This document shows, one piece after another, positions 1 through 9,132 of a stretch of DNA of 64,000 nucleotides; position 1 is the first letter of the stretch, and each line of letters opens with the position of its first letter. Source of the stretch: Anaerolineaceae bacterium (lineage in GTDB: Bacteria; Chloroflexota; Anaerolineae; Anaerolineales; Anaerolineaceae). The DNA lies in NCBI GenBank assembly GCA_002702705.1, contig PABH01000047.1, positions 19,378 to 83,377 of the forward strand, read 5' to 3'. The notes below the pieces were generated by a model. That model had not been told where the DNA came from and did no database searches. It worked only from the letters and a program-made list of their open reading frames with translations. The translations under genes were made by a program, and so were the position numbers.

Positions 1-247
1 AAAGCGGTGGTTTGTTTTTTCTCGTCCAAACAAAATAAACAATTACAAGGAAAAAAATTTGTAATCCTAAAAAAAAGATTGGGTTATTTAACTGTTTCAC
101 AAAATGAGAAAGCTGGGCAATAAAACCAATTTCCGCATAAATGATCAAATAAATAAATAAAAAATAAGCAGGTTTATTCGGCAGCTTAATGAAACTTGCC
201 AAAAAAACAGCAAAAATCAATACAGAAATACAAGCGATAACGAGCAT
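1..247 (-). CDS. Membrane protein, N-terminal part only (runs off the left edge)
   Basis: An open frame reads from ATG at 247 to the window edge without a stop, giving 82 residues. It is preceded by a good ribosome binding site (AAGGGGAG, 5 nt from the ATG). The visible part has about three hydrophobic segments: residues 1-20, about 27-48 and about 58-76. Short polar linkers separate them, and a basic stretch (WTRKNK) follows the third. This is the pattern of the N-terminal membrane domain of a polytopic inner-membrane protein. No family can be named from this fragment. It is divergently transcribed from the MFS gene at 402. The frame and ribosome binding site are clear; the function is unknown. 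Confidence 0.7.
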   Translation of the reverse strand, partial: MLVIACISVLIFAVFLASFIKLPNKPAYFLFIYLIIYAEIGFIAQLSHFVKQLNNPIFFLGLQIFFLVIVYFVWTRKNKPPL

Positions 248-401
248 GTACGCTCCCCTTTTTAAATTAACTGGTGGACAAGCCTTTACACGGTGAATTT
301 CCGAGTCTTACGGAACACTGAGATTATAACTGAAATCCGGGTCATCGATGGATTCAATTCCCGCTGAAGATTTTTTCAAGTATAGTTAAAGAATTCAACC
401 C

Positions 402-1658
402 ATGCCAAAGGATATCGAATTGACGGACACCCATCCAAACCGGGTTTTAACCCCGCTGGGAATAGGCTTAGCCCTTTCCTTACTGGGGGATGCCACCCTT
501 TACGCCGTTTTACCATCGCCGATTTTTGCAACCCAAGCCGGTATCACCCTCGCTACTGTGGGACTGGTATTAGGGTTAAATCGGATGGTGCGGATTGTAT
601 TTAACGGTCCAGCTGGTTATTTGTATGACCGCATGCCGCGCCGTCCAATTTTATTAACCGCTATCTTCATCGGGGCCATCTCAACCGGGCTGTATGCCCT
701 CAGCACTGGAGCGGTATTAATGATTATTGGCCGTGTTTTTTGGGGATTGGCATGGTCGGGTTTATGGATTGGTGCCAATACAATGGCATTGGATATTTCC
801 CAAACCGCTAACCGTGGTAAGGTAAATGGTCGGTTGCAAATGTGGTTTTATATTGGGGTTGCGACTTCATCCCTGCTTGGGGGTGTATTCACAGACTTGT
901 TTACTTACCGCGGCGGATTGTGGGTAAGTTGTGTTTTAACTTTTATGGGGTTTTTCATGTGGTTAAAATTTCTGCCGGAAACCAAACCGGCCCTCATCCC
1001 TACCGAAAAACCAAAACAAAAAATCTCGATTAAAACATTTCCCTGGTTTGTGACCATTTCCTGCGCTTTACCTTATTTTGTTATGCGCTTCATTTTTGCC
1101 GGGGTCCTGGCAGCCACCACGATTTTATGGTTATCTCAATTCGTACCCGAAAATGGTTTTCGGATCAACGGCTGGGCTATCCCCCTAGCAACCCTTTCGG
1201 GGGTATTTATCGCCATCCGGGTGCTTGTCAGTGTGATTTCCGCCCCACAAATCGGGCGTTTTTCTGATTTAATCGGCAAACGCTGGTTGGTGCTGGTGGT
1301 GATTCTGTTCGTCTTTGGCGGCGGGGGGTTATGGCTCCTATCCCTTCCCGTTTTTTCACTTTCCTTCATCGGTGCCTTATTGGCAGCCGTTTCCGGCGGC
1401 AGCATTCCGGCCATTGTACCCGCCATTGTGGGGGATCAGGTAAATCCGCAGCAGCGTTCCCGAGTGTTGGGGCTCATCTTCTCTGCAGGTGACCTGGGCA
1501 GTGCGCTTGGGCCACCCTTTGCACTCGGTTTGATCCCCGTCTTTGGGCTAAACACAATTTATGGTTGGTGTGCTGGGTTATACCTCCTGACCGCCCTGGT
1601 AGCGGTGTTTTTTGCCCAAACCGAAAAGAAAAAACATCATAAATACACACCAGCTTAA
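402..1658 (+). CDS. Major facilitator superfamily (MFS) transporter
   Basis: This 418-residue protein has the length and hydrophobicity of a 12-helix MFS permease. MFS motif A is visible between helices 2 and 3 as GYLYDRMPRRP (about residues 71-81). A second, weaker version lies between helices 8 and 9 (GRFSDLIGKRW), as expected for the duplicated MFS fold. A central cytoplasmic loop at about residues 195-215 is Lys/Pro rich. MFS carriers exchange small solutes or drugs using the proton gradient in the inner membrane; the substrate cannot be told from sequence. The gene stands alone between a divergent membrane protein and a convergent toxin-antitoxin pair. No strong ribosome binding site precedes the ATG. 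Confidence 0.88.
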   Translation: MPKDIELTDTHPNRVLTPLGIGLALSLLGDATLYAVLPSPIFATQAGITLATVGLVLGLNRMVRIVFNGPAGYLYDRMPRRPILLTAIFIGAISTGLYALSTGAVLMIIGRVFWGLAWSGLWIGANTMALDISQTANRGKVNGRLQMWFYIGVATSSLLGGVFTDLFTYRGGLWVSCVLTFMGFFMWLKFLPETKPALIPTEKPKQKISIKTFPWFVTISCALPYFVMRFIFAGVLAATTILWLSQFVPENGFRINGWAIPLATLSGVFIAIRVLVSVISAPQIGRFSDLIGKRWLVLVVILFVFGGGGLWLLSLPVFSLSFIGALLAAVSGGSIPAIVPAIVGDQVNPQQRSRVLGLIFSAGDLGSALGPPFALGLIPVFGLNTIYGWCAGLYLLTALVAVFFAQTEKKKHHKYTPA

Positions 1659-1711
1659 CACTCAAACCGCAGGTAAGTTTAAAGATTTAAGCGGTAATAT
1701 CTTTTTTGCAA

Positions 1712-2131
1712 TTATTCCCAAGGATTAATAATTTGAATCCCGCACTGTGAAAAATCAGCAACATTTCTAGTAATCAGGCTCAGGTTATTTTCAATGACTG
1801 TTGCAGCAATTAATGAATCCATCACAGGCATGGGGTGACCCTCTTTTTCTAATCGTGCTGTGAGCGCTCCCCAAGTTAACATGGTTTGTGCCGTAATCGA
1901 TAAAATTCGATGCTGAAAACGTTGATTTATTACTGTATCCATCCAAATGATCAGCTCTTTCTGCCGCCGTGATTCCACCAGTCGTGTAATACCGCGTTGA
2001 ATTTCTCCTACTGTGATAACACTAAGGAACAACGAACTTTCATCCATTGTGTCCAACCATTGAATCAACTTTGAATTTGGAACATGGCGGGTGAACTCTG
2101 ATAAAACACAAGTGTCTAATAAATAGTTCAT
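1712..2131 (-). CDS. vapC: PIN-domain ribonuclease toxin (VapC/FitB type)
   Basis: At 139 residues this is a typical single-domain PIN toxin. The N-terminal acidic residue is in MNYLLDTCVLSEF. A mid-protein glutamate is in the SVITVGEIQRGI segment, and the C-terminal acidic residues are in PVMDSLIAATVIENN and ITRNVADFSQ. Together these make the expected metal-binding cluster. PIN toxins cut RNA, often tRNA or rRNA, and are silenced by the partner antitoxin. The start codon overlaps the antitoxin stop by one base (TGATG), so translation is coupled. The precise RNA target is unknown. The family assignment is firm. Confidence 0.9.
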   Translation of the reverse strand: MNYLLDTCVLSEFTRHVPNSKLIQWLDTMDESSLFLSVITVGEIQRGITRLVESRRQKELIIWMDTVINQRFQHRILSITAQTMLTWGALTARLEKEGHPMPVMDSLIAATVIENNLSLITRNVADFSQCGIQIINPWE

Positions 2132-2385
2132 CAGGCCAACCCGATATCACGTGGAAGATCAGAGTCTCGGGTTATCTCTAAACCACTACCTGCCAGAGGT
2201 GAAGTTCGCAAGAAAAGAGAAAGGCTTTGTTCATTCCTGGTTAATTTTTCATAATCCGCAAGAGACAGAATTACGATTTCTTTTTTTCCTCGCCGGGTAA
2301 CGATTTGCGCTCCTTGTGTCAGTGCGTTGTTTACCACTTCACTAAAGCGAGATTTTGCTTCTTGTAACTGCCATTCATTTTTCAT
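2131..2385 (-). CDS. Phd/YefM-type antitoxin of a type II toxin-antitoxin pair
   Basis: This 84-residue protein matches the Phd/YefM fold: an N-terminal WQLQEAKSRFSEVVNNAL helix, a turn with a basic strand (VTRRGKKEIVILS), then LADYEKL. The N-terminal half normally dimerises and binds DNA. The C-terminal tail (about residues 50-84) would wrap the PIN toxin. Translation starts at ATG 2385 behind GGAG. A near-consensus promoter and a perfect 12-bp palindrome lie immediately upstream, the normal place for autorepression by the antitoxin or the complex. It is co-transcribed with the overlapping toxin gene. Confidence 0.88.
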   Translation of the reverse strand: MKNEWQLQEAKSRFSEVVNNALTQGAQIVTRRGKKEIVILSLADYEKLTRNEQSLSLFLRTSPLAGSGLEITRDSDLPRDIGLA

Positions 2386-2398
2386 AACAAACTCCTAT

Positions 2399-2410
2399 CA
2401 GACTAGTCTG
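2399..2410. promoter_or_regulatory. Probable operator of the toxin-antitoxin operon
   Basis: CAGACTAGTCTG is a perfect 12-bp palindrome 14 bases upstream of the antitoxin start and just downstream of the -10 box. A second palindrome, TTGTATACAA (2417-2426), overlaps the -10 box. Phd-type antitoxins bind palindromes in this position, so autoregulation is inferred. Confidence 0.55.
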
Positions 2411-2415
2411 ACTAG

Positions 2416-2444
2416 ATTGTATACAAGTTTTCACCACCCGTCAA
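2416..2444 (-). promoter_or_regulatory. Sigma-70-type promoter of the toxin-antitoxin operon
   Basis: On the minus strand, TTGACG (2439-2444) and TACAAT (2416-2421) are separated by exactly 17 bases. They point at the antitoxin gene, which starts 31 bases downstream of the -10 box. Confidence 0.65.
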
Positions 2445-2599
2445 GATCTAAATTCATCCAACAACTTAAAAGCAAACCTCGAATTTGATCCTTGCAAAGC
2501 AAATTTCCAGTAACCCTAACATTACCCGCCCAGTATCCACTACGGAAAGAACGATTCGAGTTGCTTCGTGTTCCTTCGTGGTTAATTGTAAAAATACAT

Positions 2600-2677
2600 G
2601 GTGGGTTGGTTGCCTTCCTGCCGCATCAGTCGCGATACTCGCAAGAAACCGTGTTAGTTTCCCTAAACCAACCCACC
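2600..2677. repeat. Short inverted-repeat element (GGTGGGTTGGTT family)
   Basis: GGTGGGTTGGTT at 2600-2611 is mirrored by AACCAACCCACC at 2666-2677, a perfect 12-bp inverted repeat enclosing 54 bases. The same arms bound an element at 42266-42352. The rest of the gap 2445-2695 holds no convincing gene. A CTTCGTGTTCCTTCGTGG stretch at about 2565-2582 looks like another common intergenic repeat. Confidence 0.6.
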
Positions 2678-2695
2678 TACAGACGGCACTCTACT

Positions 2696-3727
2696 TTAAG
2701 CGACACTTATTTCCAACGGTTTGCCTTCTTCGGCACTGTGTTCCTGGTGTAACCAACAGGCCACAAAACGATCCGGCGCGGCCTCCAGCAAATCCGGTTC
2801 CCGCTCTGCACAAACCTTCATTGCATACGGGCAGCGCGGGTGAAAGCGACAGCCTTTGGGTGGATTTAATGGGGATGGCACATCACCTTTTAAAATAATA
2901 CGCTCGCGCTTAATCCTTGGGTCGGGAATCGGAATCGCGGACATCAATGCCTGGGTATATGGATGCAGCGGTTCTTTAAAAAGCTCTTTCCGATCGGCTA
3001 ACTCAGCAATCTTTCCCAAATACATCACAGCTACCCGGTCCGAAATATGTTCGACCACTGCCAGGTTATGCGCCACAAATAAATAGGTTAGACCAAATTC
3101 GTTTTGCAAAGCCTTAAGAATATTCAAAACCTGTGCCTGAATGGATACATCCAAAGCGGAAACCGGTTCATCTAACACGATAAACTTGGGATTCATCACC
3201 AGAGCGCGTGCAATACCAATCCGTTGGCGCTGGCCGCCGGAAAATTCATGCGGGTATCGCATGGCATGGTAATCTTCCAAACCAACGTTCTTTAACGCCC
3301 GCTGCACCATTTCAAATTGTTCCTGGCGGTCTCCGATGCGGTGAATACGCAGCCCCTCACCAATTGAGTCTCCCACCGGTAAACGGGGATCAAGAGAGGC
3401 GTACGGATCCTGAAACACGATTTGCAAATGGCGGCGCATCTCCTTCGATTCTTCCCCTTTTAAGCCCAGCACACTTCTACCATCGTACTCCACGCTGCCG
3501 CTGGTGTGTGGAATAAGTCCCAACATGGTATGACCAACGGTCGATTTTCCGCAGCCGGATTCGCCTACCAACCCCAGTGTTTCACCTTTGCGGATCGAAA
3601 AACTTACGTCATCAACGGCCTTCACCTGAGCAACCACCCGCCGGAATACACCACCCTTAACCGGATAATATTTCACCAAGTTTTTTACTTCAATCAGGTT
3701 TTCTATGTTTGTTTTCACTTCTTCCAT
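2696..3727 (-). CDS. oppF: Oligopeptide/dipeptide ABC transporter ATP-binding protein (OppF/DppF type)
   Basis: This 343-residue ATPase has Walker [10 protein letters not shown] (about residues 55-63), the Q-loop in [12 protein letters not shown], the signature [10 protein letters not shown], Walker [13 protein letters not shown], and the H-loop in [11 protein letters not shown]. The C-terminal oligopeptide-transporter extension follows, with [14 protein letters not shown] and cysteines in [15 protein letters not shown]. These are hallmarks of the second ATPase of peptide or nickel importers. It is the last gene of a five-gene operon and lies 17 bases after oppD. The heterodimer with OppD would power import through the OppB/OppC channel. 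Substrate specificity is not readable from this subunit. Confidence 0.93.
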   Translation of the reverse strand: MEEVKTNIENLIEVKNLVKYYPVKGGVFRRVVAQVKAVDDVSFSIRKGETLGLVGESGCGKSTVGHTMLGLIPHTSGSVEYDGRSVLGLKGEESKEMRRHLQIVFQDPYASLDPRLPVGDSIGEGLRIHRIGDRQEQFEMVQRALKNVGLEDYHAMRYPHEFSGGQRQRIGIARALVMNPKFIVLDEPVSALDVSIQAQVLNILKALQNEFGLTYLFVAHNLAVVEHISDRVAVMYLGKIAELADRKELFKEPLHPYTQALMSAIPIPDPRIKRERIILKGDVPSPLNPPKGCRFHPRCPYAMKVCAEREPDLLEAAPDRFVACWLHQEHSAEEGKPLEISVA

Positions 3728-3744
3728 ATCGTTTCTCTTCCGCT

Positions 3745-4764
3745 TTAATCCACTGATAAGGGGGCTCTATGACCCTCAGCATCTAGATATAACCAACAGC
3801 GTACCTTGTGATTTTTTTGAACCGAAGTTAAATCCGGGTTCTGGCTGAGGCATATTTCAAGACCATATTCTTCCCGCTTTAAACAACGGGAAGCAAAACG
3901 GCAGCCTGGTGGTAAATTCACCAAATTGGGCACATTACCGGGAATGGTTTCCAATTCTTCACGCACCTGGTTTAATATCGGCACAGATGCAATTAATCCG
4001 ACCGTATAAGGATGGAGCGGATTTTCAAAGATGGTGTTCACACCCGCTTCTTCTACCACCTGACCGGCATACATAACCGCTACACGGTCTGCCATTTCTG
4101 CGATCACACCGAGATCATGGGTGATCAGCACGACTGCCGTATTAATCTTGGATCTTAAATCAAGCATCAGATCCAAAATTTGTGCTTGAATGGTGACATC
4201 CAGGGCTGTTGTGGGCTCATCCGCAATTAAGATTTGTGGATTTAATGCCAATGCCATCGCAATCATCACACGCTGTGCCTGACCACCTGACATTTCATGT
4301 GGATAGGCTTTGGCTTTTCTGGCTGCATCGGGAATTCCAACCAATCCTAATAACTCTACCGCGCGATTCCAAGCCTGGTTTTTATCCATCTCGCTGTGAA
4401 TACGAATCACCTCAACAATTTGATCACCTACAGTGAAAACGGGATTTAGACTGGTTTGCGGCTGTTGAAAGATCATAGAAATGCGGTTACCCCGCACATC
4501 CTGCATGGATTTTTCATCCAGCTTCAGAATATCCTTGCCTTCAAAAAATATCTCCCCTTCCACGATCTTACCGGGTGAATCAACCAGGCGCATCACGGAA
4601 AATGAGGTCACACTTTTGCCACAGCCCGATTCACCAACCAGGCCCAAAATTTCTCCGGCATTAACGTGAAAATCAACACCATCAACGGCTTTTACAACAC
4701 CATCATCGGTATAAAAATAGGTTTTTAGACCCTTAACCTGGAGAAGTGCATTATTTTCTGTCAT
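3745..4764 (-). CDS. oppD: Oligopeptide/dipeptide ABC transporter ATP-binding protein (OppD/DppD type)
   Basis: ATP hydrolysis subunit with Walker [10 protein letters not shown], the Q-loop [11 protein letters not shown], signature [10 protein letters not shown], Walker [13 protein letters not shown] and H-loop LITHDLGVI. The family C-terminal extension ([15 protein letters not shown], then PGCRFASRC) follows. The frame is open to an ATG at 4827, but that start would overlap oppC. I chose ATG 4764 (339 residues) because AGAGGAG lies 6 nt ahead and the protein then starts [13 protein letters not shown] like its relatives. The gap to oppC is 13 bases. It works as a heterodimer with OppF on the cytoplasmic face. 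Confidence 0.92.
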   Translation of the reverse strand: MTENNALLQVKGLKTYFYTDDGVVKAVDGVDFHVNAGEILGLVGESGCGKSVTSFSVMRLVDSPGKIVEGEIFFEGKDILKLDEKSMQDVRGNRISMIFQQPQTSLNPVFTVGDQIVEVIRIHSEMDKNQAWNRAVELLGLVGIPDAARKAKAYPHEMSGGQAQRVMIAMALALNPQILIADEPTTALDVTIQAQILDLMLDLRSKINTAVVLITHDLGVIAEMADRVAVMYAGQVVEEAGVNTIFENPLHPYTVGLIASVPILNQVREELETIPGNVPNLVNLPPGCRFASRCLKREEYGLEICLSQNPDLTSVQKNHKVRCWLYLDAEGHRAPLSVD

Positions 4765-4777
4765 TTTTTTCTCCTCT

Positions 4778-5716
4778 TTATGGGGTCTGACCCAGGCGTG
4801 GATCAATTGCATCACGCAGTCCATCACCTAATAAATTAAACGCCAGCACCGTCAACATGATTGCAATACCGGGGTAAAGCACCAAGTGAGGGGCAGTGAA
4901 GACCTGGTTGCGCTCACTACCCAACATGGTTCCCCATTCCGCCATCGGCGGTTGAGCACCCAAGCCTAAAAAGGACAAGGCAGCAGCATCCAAAATTGCT
5001 GTACCAATTCCAAGCGTGGCGGTGACGATCAGCGGCGGAATGGCGTTTGGTAACACCCGGCTGACCAAAATATGCAGCGGGCTGCCGCCCAATGCGCGTG
5101 AAGCGGCAACATAGGGCATTTCTTTTACTGAAAGCACACTGGCCCGCACCACGCGGGCATAGACCGGAATGGTAACAATTGCAATCGCCAACAAGGCATT
5201 TTGCAAACCCGGACCCAACACGGAAACAATTGTAATGGCAAGCAATAAGGAAGGAAAAGCCATCAAAACATCGAGCACCCGCATAATGACATTGTCAATC
5301 CAACCACCTGCAAAACCGGAGATGGAACCCAATAAGGTGCCAATGATGATTGCAAAACCAACGGTTGTAAACCCGACCATCAAGGAGACACGTGAACCAT
5401 ACAAAATACGGCTGAATTGATCACGCACATTGCCGTCCGTCCCCATAATATGCTGCGGCTGATCTTTGGGGCAGCCAAACAAATGAATGCAGGGATCCTG
5501 TCGTTTTTTGATACCTTCTTCCACACCAATTAAAACCTGATTAGGGTCAAACGGCGCAATGATATCTGCACCGAGGGCGGCAATCAGTAAAAAAGCCAGG
5601 ATAATCATACCCATAACAGCATTTCGCTGACGAACAATTCGCCGCAGGGTTAACCGCCATAAACTGTTGGAGCGATAATCTTTTTGTGATTCATCAGATA
5701 AAGATACAGGCGCCAT
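4778..5716 (-). CDS. oppC: Oligopeptide/dipeptide ABC transporter permease (OppC/DppC type)
   Basis: This 312-residue inner-membrane permease has an N-terminal OppC-type segment (RIVRQRNAVMGMIILAFLLIAALGADIIAPFDP). A periplasmic loop with paired cysteines follows (DPCIHLFGCP), then the BPD_transp_1 region. The EAA loop that docks on the ATPases is visible as AASRALGGSPLHILVSRVLP. The C-terminal DPRL end is typical of DppC/OppC. It pairs with OppB to form the channel and lies 2 bases downstream of oppB, so the two are translationally linked. Confidence 0.92.
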   Translation of the reverse strand: MAPVSLSDESQKDYRSNSLWRLTLRRIVRQRNAVMGMIILAFLLIAALGADIIAPFDPNQVLIGVEEGIKKRQDPCIHLFGCPKDQPQHIMGTDGNVRDQFSRILYGSRVSLMVGFTTVGFAIIIGTLLGSISGFAGGWIDNVIMRVLDVLMAFPSLLLAITIVSVLGPGLQNALLAIAIVTIPVYARVVRASVLSVKEMPYVAASRALGGSPLHILVSRVLPNAIPPLIVTATLGIGTAILDAAALSFLGLGAQPPMAEWGTMLGSERNQVFTAPHLVLYPGIAIMLTVLAFNLLGDGLRDAIDPRLGQTP

Positions 5717-5718
5717 GA

Positions 5719-6798
5719 TTACTCCAATCGAATTCTGGGATCAATAAATACATACGAAAGATCAACCAGTAAATTAACAAATACATAACCCATAGCAATC
5801 ACAATGGTGAAGCCCTGAATAATAAAATAATCTCGGGCTGTGATCGCTTCAAACAATATCCGGCCAACACCAGCCAAACCAAAAATGGATTCCGTCAATA
5901 CGGCTCCGGCAAAAATAGTACCTACCTGCAAACCAATAATGGTAACAATTGGTAACATGGCATTTCGCAAAGCGTGTTTTAAGATCACAACCTGGGTTTC
6001 TAACCCCTTCGAGCGGGCTGTGCGAATATAGTCTAATTTTAAGACTTCCAACATGCTCGAGCGGGTCATACGGGCAATGATCGCCAATGGAATGGTGCTA
6101 AGTGCAAAAGCTGGTAAGATCAGATGTTTGATCACATCACCCAGGATCTTCCAGTCACCGGTAATAATCGAATTAAAAATATACATATTGGCAAAAAATT
6201 CATGAAAATAAAAACTAAATGAACCATCCACCAAATTCCAGCCCCACACCTCATAATAAGGTACTGCCACAAGACCAGCAGTGAGCCGGCCGGACGGCGG
6301 TAATTGTAAAAATGTATCTCTTAACAACAAAGCAAAGGCAAACTGTAACATTAAACCCAGCCAATAAACTGGCATGGAAACCCCTACATTGGCACCTACC
6401 ATGGTGACCACATCCACAGCAGAATTGCGCTTCACCGCGGAAAGTACTCCAGCCGGAACACCAATTAAAATTGCGATGATCATCGCAATCGTACCCAATT
6501 CAATCGTGAGGGGCAAACGTTCAATTAGGATGAGGGTCACAGGACGACTGTACCGAATGGATTCACCAAAATCCCCTTTGAGGACATTTCCCATATAAAT
6601 ACCAAATTGAACATAGATCGGTTCATTAAAACCATTTTGTTCGTTAAATCGTTCGCAAACTTCCGCTGTGGCCTTTTCCCCAAGCATCGCTTTACAGGGT
6701 TCGCCGGGGATCAAACGAGCCAGCGCAAAGGTCACAACCAGGATACCGAACAGAACCGGGATCGCTAACAGAAGGCGGCGTATTGTATATTGAATCAT
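5719..6798 (-). CDS. oppB: Oligopeptide/dipeptide ABC transporter permease (OppB/DppB type)
   Basis: This 359-residue permease begins MIQYTIRRLLLAIPVLFGI, the classic OppB/DppB start, followed by the conserved RLIPGEPC segment. The EAA loop is RTARSKGLETQVVILKHALR. The C-terminal half carries GLAGVGRILFEAITARDYF and ends in a DPRIRLE tail. About six membrane helices are expected. An insertion at about residues 170-215, between helices 3 and 4, is longer than in Escherichia coli DppB; extra loops here are common outside Proteobacteria. It is the second gene of the operon, 88 bases after the binding protein. Confidence 0.92.
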   Translation of the reverse strand: MIQYTIRRLLLAIPVLFGILVVTFALARLIPGEPCKAMLGEKATAEVCERFNEQNGFNEPIYVQFGIYMGNVLKGDFGESIRYSRPVTLILIERLPLTIELGTIAMIIAILIGVPAGVLSAVKRNSAVDVVTMVGANVGVSMPVYWLGLMLQFAFALLLRDTFLQLPPSGRLTAGLVAVPYYEVWGWNLVDGSFSFYFHEFFANMYIFNSIITGDWKILGDVIKHLILPAFALSTIPLAIIARMTRSSMLEVLKLDYIRTARSKGLETQVVILKHALRNAMLPIVTIIGLQVGTIFAGAVLTESIFGLAGVGRILFEAITARDYFIIQGFTIVIAMGYVFVNLLVDLSYVFIDPRIRLE

Positions 6799-6886
6799 AA
6801 GCTTCTCACTAAAAGGGGGATATAAAAAGCAGGGCGGTCGCGGTTTCCCGTGCCCGCCCCGCGGTTATTCACGTGCGGTTATTGAA

Positions 6887-8626
6887 TTACTCCGCATTCA
6901 GCAGGTCACCCCACAGATAAGTGAAGTATTCAAAGGCACCGGTATTACCAACATGCAGAGGATTGGCAGCATCCCAGGCAACAACCCAAGACATGACCAC
7001 ATCGTTGGCGTCTAACATGGAACCATCGTGGAATTTAACACCTTCACGCAGGTTACATGTCCAAACGGTCAAATCATCATTCGGCTCACAAGAGGTCGCC
7101 AAACCGGGCTGTACGGCGGTAGCGCCAACTTCGTAACTTAACAAGGATTCAACAACCTGTTCACAAGCACGTAAGGACTCACCATCGGTTTCGTCGTTAC
7201 AGTACATGGAAATCGGTTCTGCGTTTTGCATCCAGACAAAGGTATCTCGACCACCTGGATCCATCACAGCCATATACTCATTACCCAGCGGGCTGGAGTG
7301 AGCATTTTCAACATCGGCTCGGTATGCAGCAGCGGAACCACCATGTGCAATCGGAACCATCGGGACCAATTCTTTGATCGCATTATTGGCTTCAACATAC
7401 AGGGATTCAGCATCAGCCGGGTCAGCAATCTGAGCAGCAGCCGTCAATTTTTCGTAAATTTCAGGATGCGGATCACCAAACTGCGGGTTTGTGCCTGTGA
7501 AGTGGTAGTCCAAGAAGTTGGTGATGTGCGGATAATCTGCCCCCCAACCTAAGAGGTAAAAACCATCCAAACGGCCGGCAGAAGATTCTTCAATGAAGGC
7601 ACCGGATTCCATCACTTCGATGGTGGCGTTAATACCAAGGTCACTTAACTGGGCCTGTAAATCGGTCGCAACCAAGGACGGTTCTGGCAGATAACTGCGG
7701 AAAACGTCGCGGTAATAGATGGTGGTGTCAAATCCATCGGGATAACCGGCTTCGGCTAAGAGGTCTTTGGCAGCTTGTAAGTCAAAATCGTACCAATCTT
7801 CACCCACACAGCCATTCGGAATGGAGCAAGGGGTGAAGTGAGAAGCAACTTCTGATCCGGCGGGATAGAAATTGTCAACAATACGTTGGCGGTCAATACC
7901 CATCGCAATCGCCTGGCGAACTTGTAAGTTATTAAATGGCTCAAAAGTATTTGTCATGGCGAAGTAGAAGATATTTAATGCTTCACGTTCATAAAGTTCG
8001 AGGTTATCGTCTTCAACGATCACATCAAAATCATCCGGGGAGGGATTATCAATCCCGTCAACGGTTCCGGATTGTAATTCAAGCAAACGAGCGGCACCTT
8101 CGGTTGTCCAGCGGAAAACGAGGGTGTCGGTAAGGGCTTGATCACCCCAATAATCTTCAAAACGTTTGAAGACGATGGAATCACCACGGTTCCAGGAATC
8201 CACATAATAGGGACCTGTGCCAATCGGTTTTTCCAAAATTTCACCACTGGCCATGGCGGTTTCGATCCATTCGGATGGTTGAATAGAAAAGGCAGTGAAA
8301 GCTGCTTTCGAGGGGAAAGCTGGGTCCGGTACACACATGGAGAACTGGACGGTATTTTCATCAAGAGCAGCAATTTCTTTAATTAGCCCACCATACTCAC
8401 AATCCGGGGCTGCCAGGGACATTGGCTCAAACATGGCCGGTTCTTCCATTGGCTCTTCCGTAGCGGGTTCTTCCATCGGCTCTTCGGCAGATGGTTCTTC
8501 CATTGGTTCTTCCATTGGCTCTTCGGCAGATGGTTGTTCGGCGGCAGGGGCGGCCGGTTGACAGGCTGCCAATACCATACTTAAGACAACTAACAGTGCG
8601 ACAAACACTAAGGTTTTCGCTTTCAT
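6887..8626 (-). CDS. Family-5 (peptide) solute-binding lipoprotein with apparently circularly permuted domain order
   Basis: This 579-residue lipoprotein has a signal peptide with lipobox VLAAC (Cys22), then an acidic Glu-Pro-Met linker (about residues 23-68). It should present peptides to OppBC from the outer face of the membrane. Order is odd. The region after the linker (GGLIKEIAALDENTVQF, GTGPYYVDSW, FEDYWGD, VRQAIAMGIDR, LLGWGADYPH, NAIKELVPMVPIAH) normally follows an N-terminal segment. That segment (VVESLLSYE, PGLATSCEPNDDLTVWTC, LREGVKFHDGSMLDANDVV) instead sits at about residues 475-555, at the C-terminus. The second family-5 protein in this window (15975-18023) has the usual order. 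The start ATG has a perfect AGGAGGAG site. It is the first gene of the operon. The family assignment is firm; the permutation is read directly from motif order. Confidence 0.93.
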   Translation of the reverse strand: MKAKTLVFVALLVVLSMVLAACQPAAPAAEQPSAEEPMEEPMEEPSAEEPMEEPATEEPMEEPAMFEPMSLAAPDCEYGGLIKEIAALDENTVQFSMCVPDPAFPSKAAFTAFSIQPSEWIETAMASGEILEKPIGTGPYYVDSWNRGDSIVFKRFEDYWGDQALTDTLVFRWTTEGAARLLELQSGTVDGIDNPSPDDFDVIVEDDNLELYEREALNIFYFAMTNTFEPFNNLQVRQAIAMGIDRQRIVDNFYPAGSEVASHFTPCSIPNGCVGEDWYDFDLQAAKDLLAEAGYPDGFDTTIYYRDVFRSYLPEPSLVATDLQAQLSDLGINATIEVMESGAFIEESSAGRLDGFYLLGWGADYPHITNFLDYHFTGTNPQFGDPHPEIYEKLTAAAQIADPADAESLYVEANNAIKELVPMVPIAHGGSAAAYRADVENAHSSPLGNEYMAVMDPGGRDTFVWMQNAEPISMYCNDETDGESLRACEQVVESLLSYEVGATAVQPGLATSCEPNDDLTVWTCNLREGVKFHDGSMLDANDVVMSWVVAWDAANPLHVGNTGAFEYFTYLWGDLLNAE

Positions 8627-9132
8627 ATACTCCTCCTTTGAATATATTTCTTGCTGGATACAATATTTCTATGTTTTTTTAACGGCGTTATGTATATATA
8701 GAAAAGAATAGACTTCTATTGGTTAAGAAAACACCTCCTCAATTACCGTGATTTTCTATAACAATATAGAATGGGATAAATAGACACCTATAGCAGATTG
8801 CTATTCTGTATTGTAGCACAAGCTGAGAAATTACAAAACTATCCGATTGGACAATTTTAATATAGACATTAAGTACCCAATTTGCCTTTTTATCTCAGAA
8901 AAAAACACAAAACTGAATAATGTTACTTTTTTTTCAGCAATCCCCCGCTTAGTATGCTTTTTTTGGTTAAGAATACTTAAAATCCACCCAACCCAACGTA
9001 GTGTTTTTTCAAAACCGATGGTTTTCAAAGCCTTATTCACCCATTTTGGGTTTGATTGGGTTTTTCCTATACTATTCCTATCACACCAACCATCGCCAAC
9101 TGAACCATAACCAATCAAAAAAGGAAAAAATC
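8627..9132. other. Divergent intergenic region between the opp operon and the nitroreductase gene
   Basis: These 506 bases hold no convincing gene; small frames here are AT-rich and lack relatives I recognise. For the opp operon (minus strand) a possible promoter is TTTGTA (8832-8837), 16 bases, TACAAT (8810-8815). Just downstream of it sits an imperfect 12-bp inverted repeat, ACAATATAGAAT (8761-8772) against ATTCTGTATTGT (8803-8814), a possible operator. No clear promoter was found for the plus-strand nitroreductase. Confidence 0.4.

Noticed and set aside
1712..2385. Phage-defence island around the toxin-antitoxin pair
   Set aside because: The pair is an isolated two-gene module between a transporter and a peptide-uptake operon; no other defence genes are adjacent.
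2485..2898. Plus-strand frames around the short inverted repeat and the end of oppF
   Set aside because: They overlap the ATPase gene on the other strand, run through a repeat element, and show no recognisable domain.
8831..9118. Small frames on both strands before the nitroreductase gene
   Set aside because: Both strands are open because of AT-rich sequence; no ribosome binding site or conserved motif supports either.
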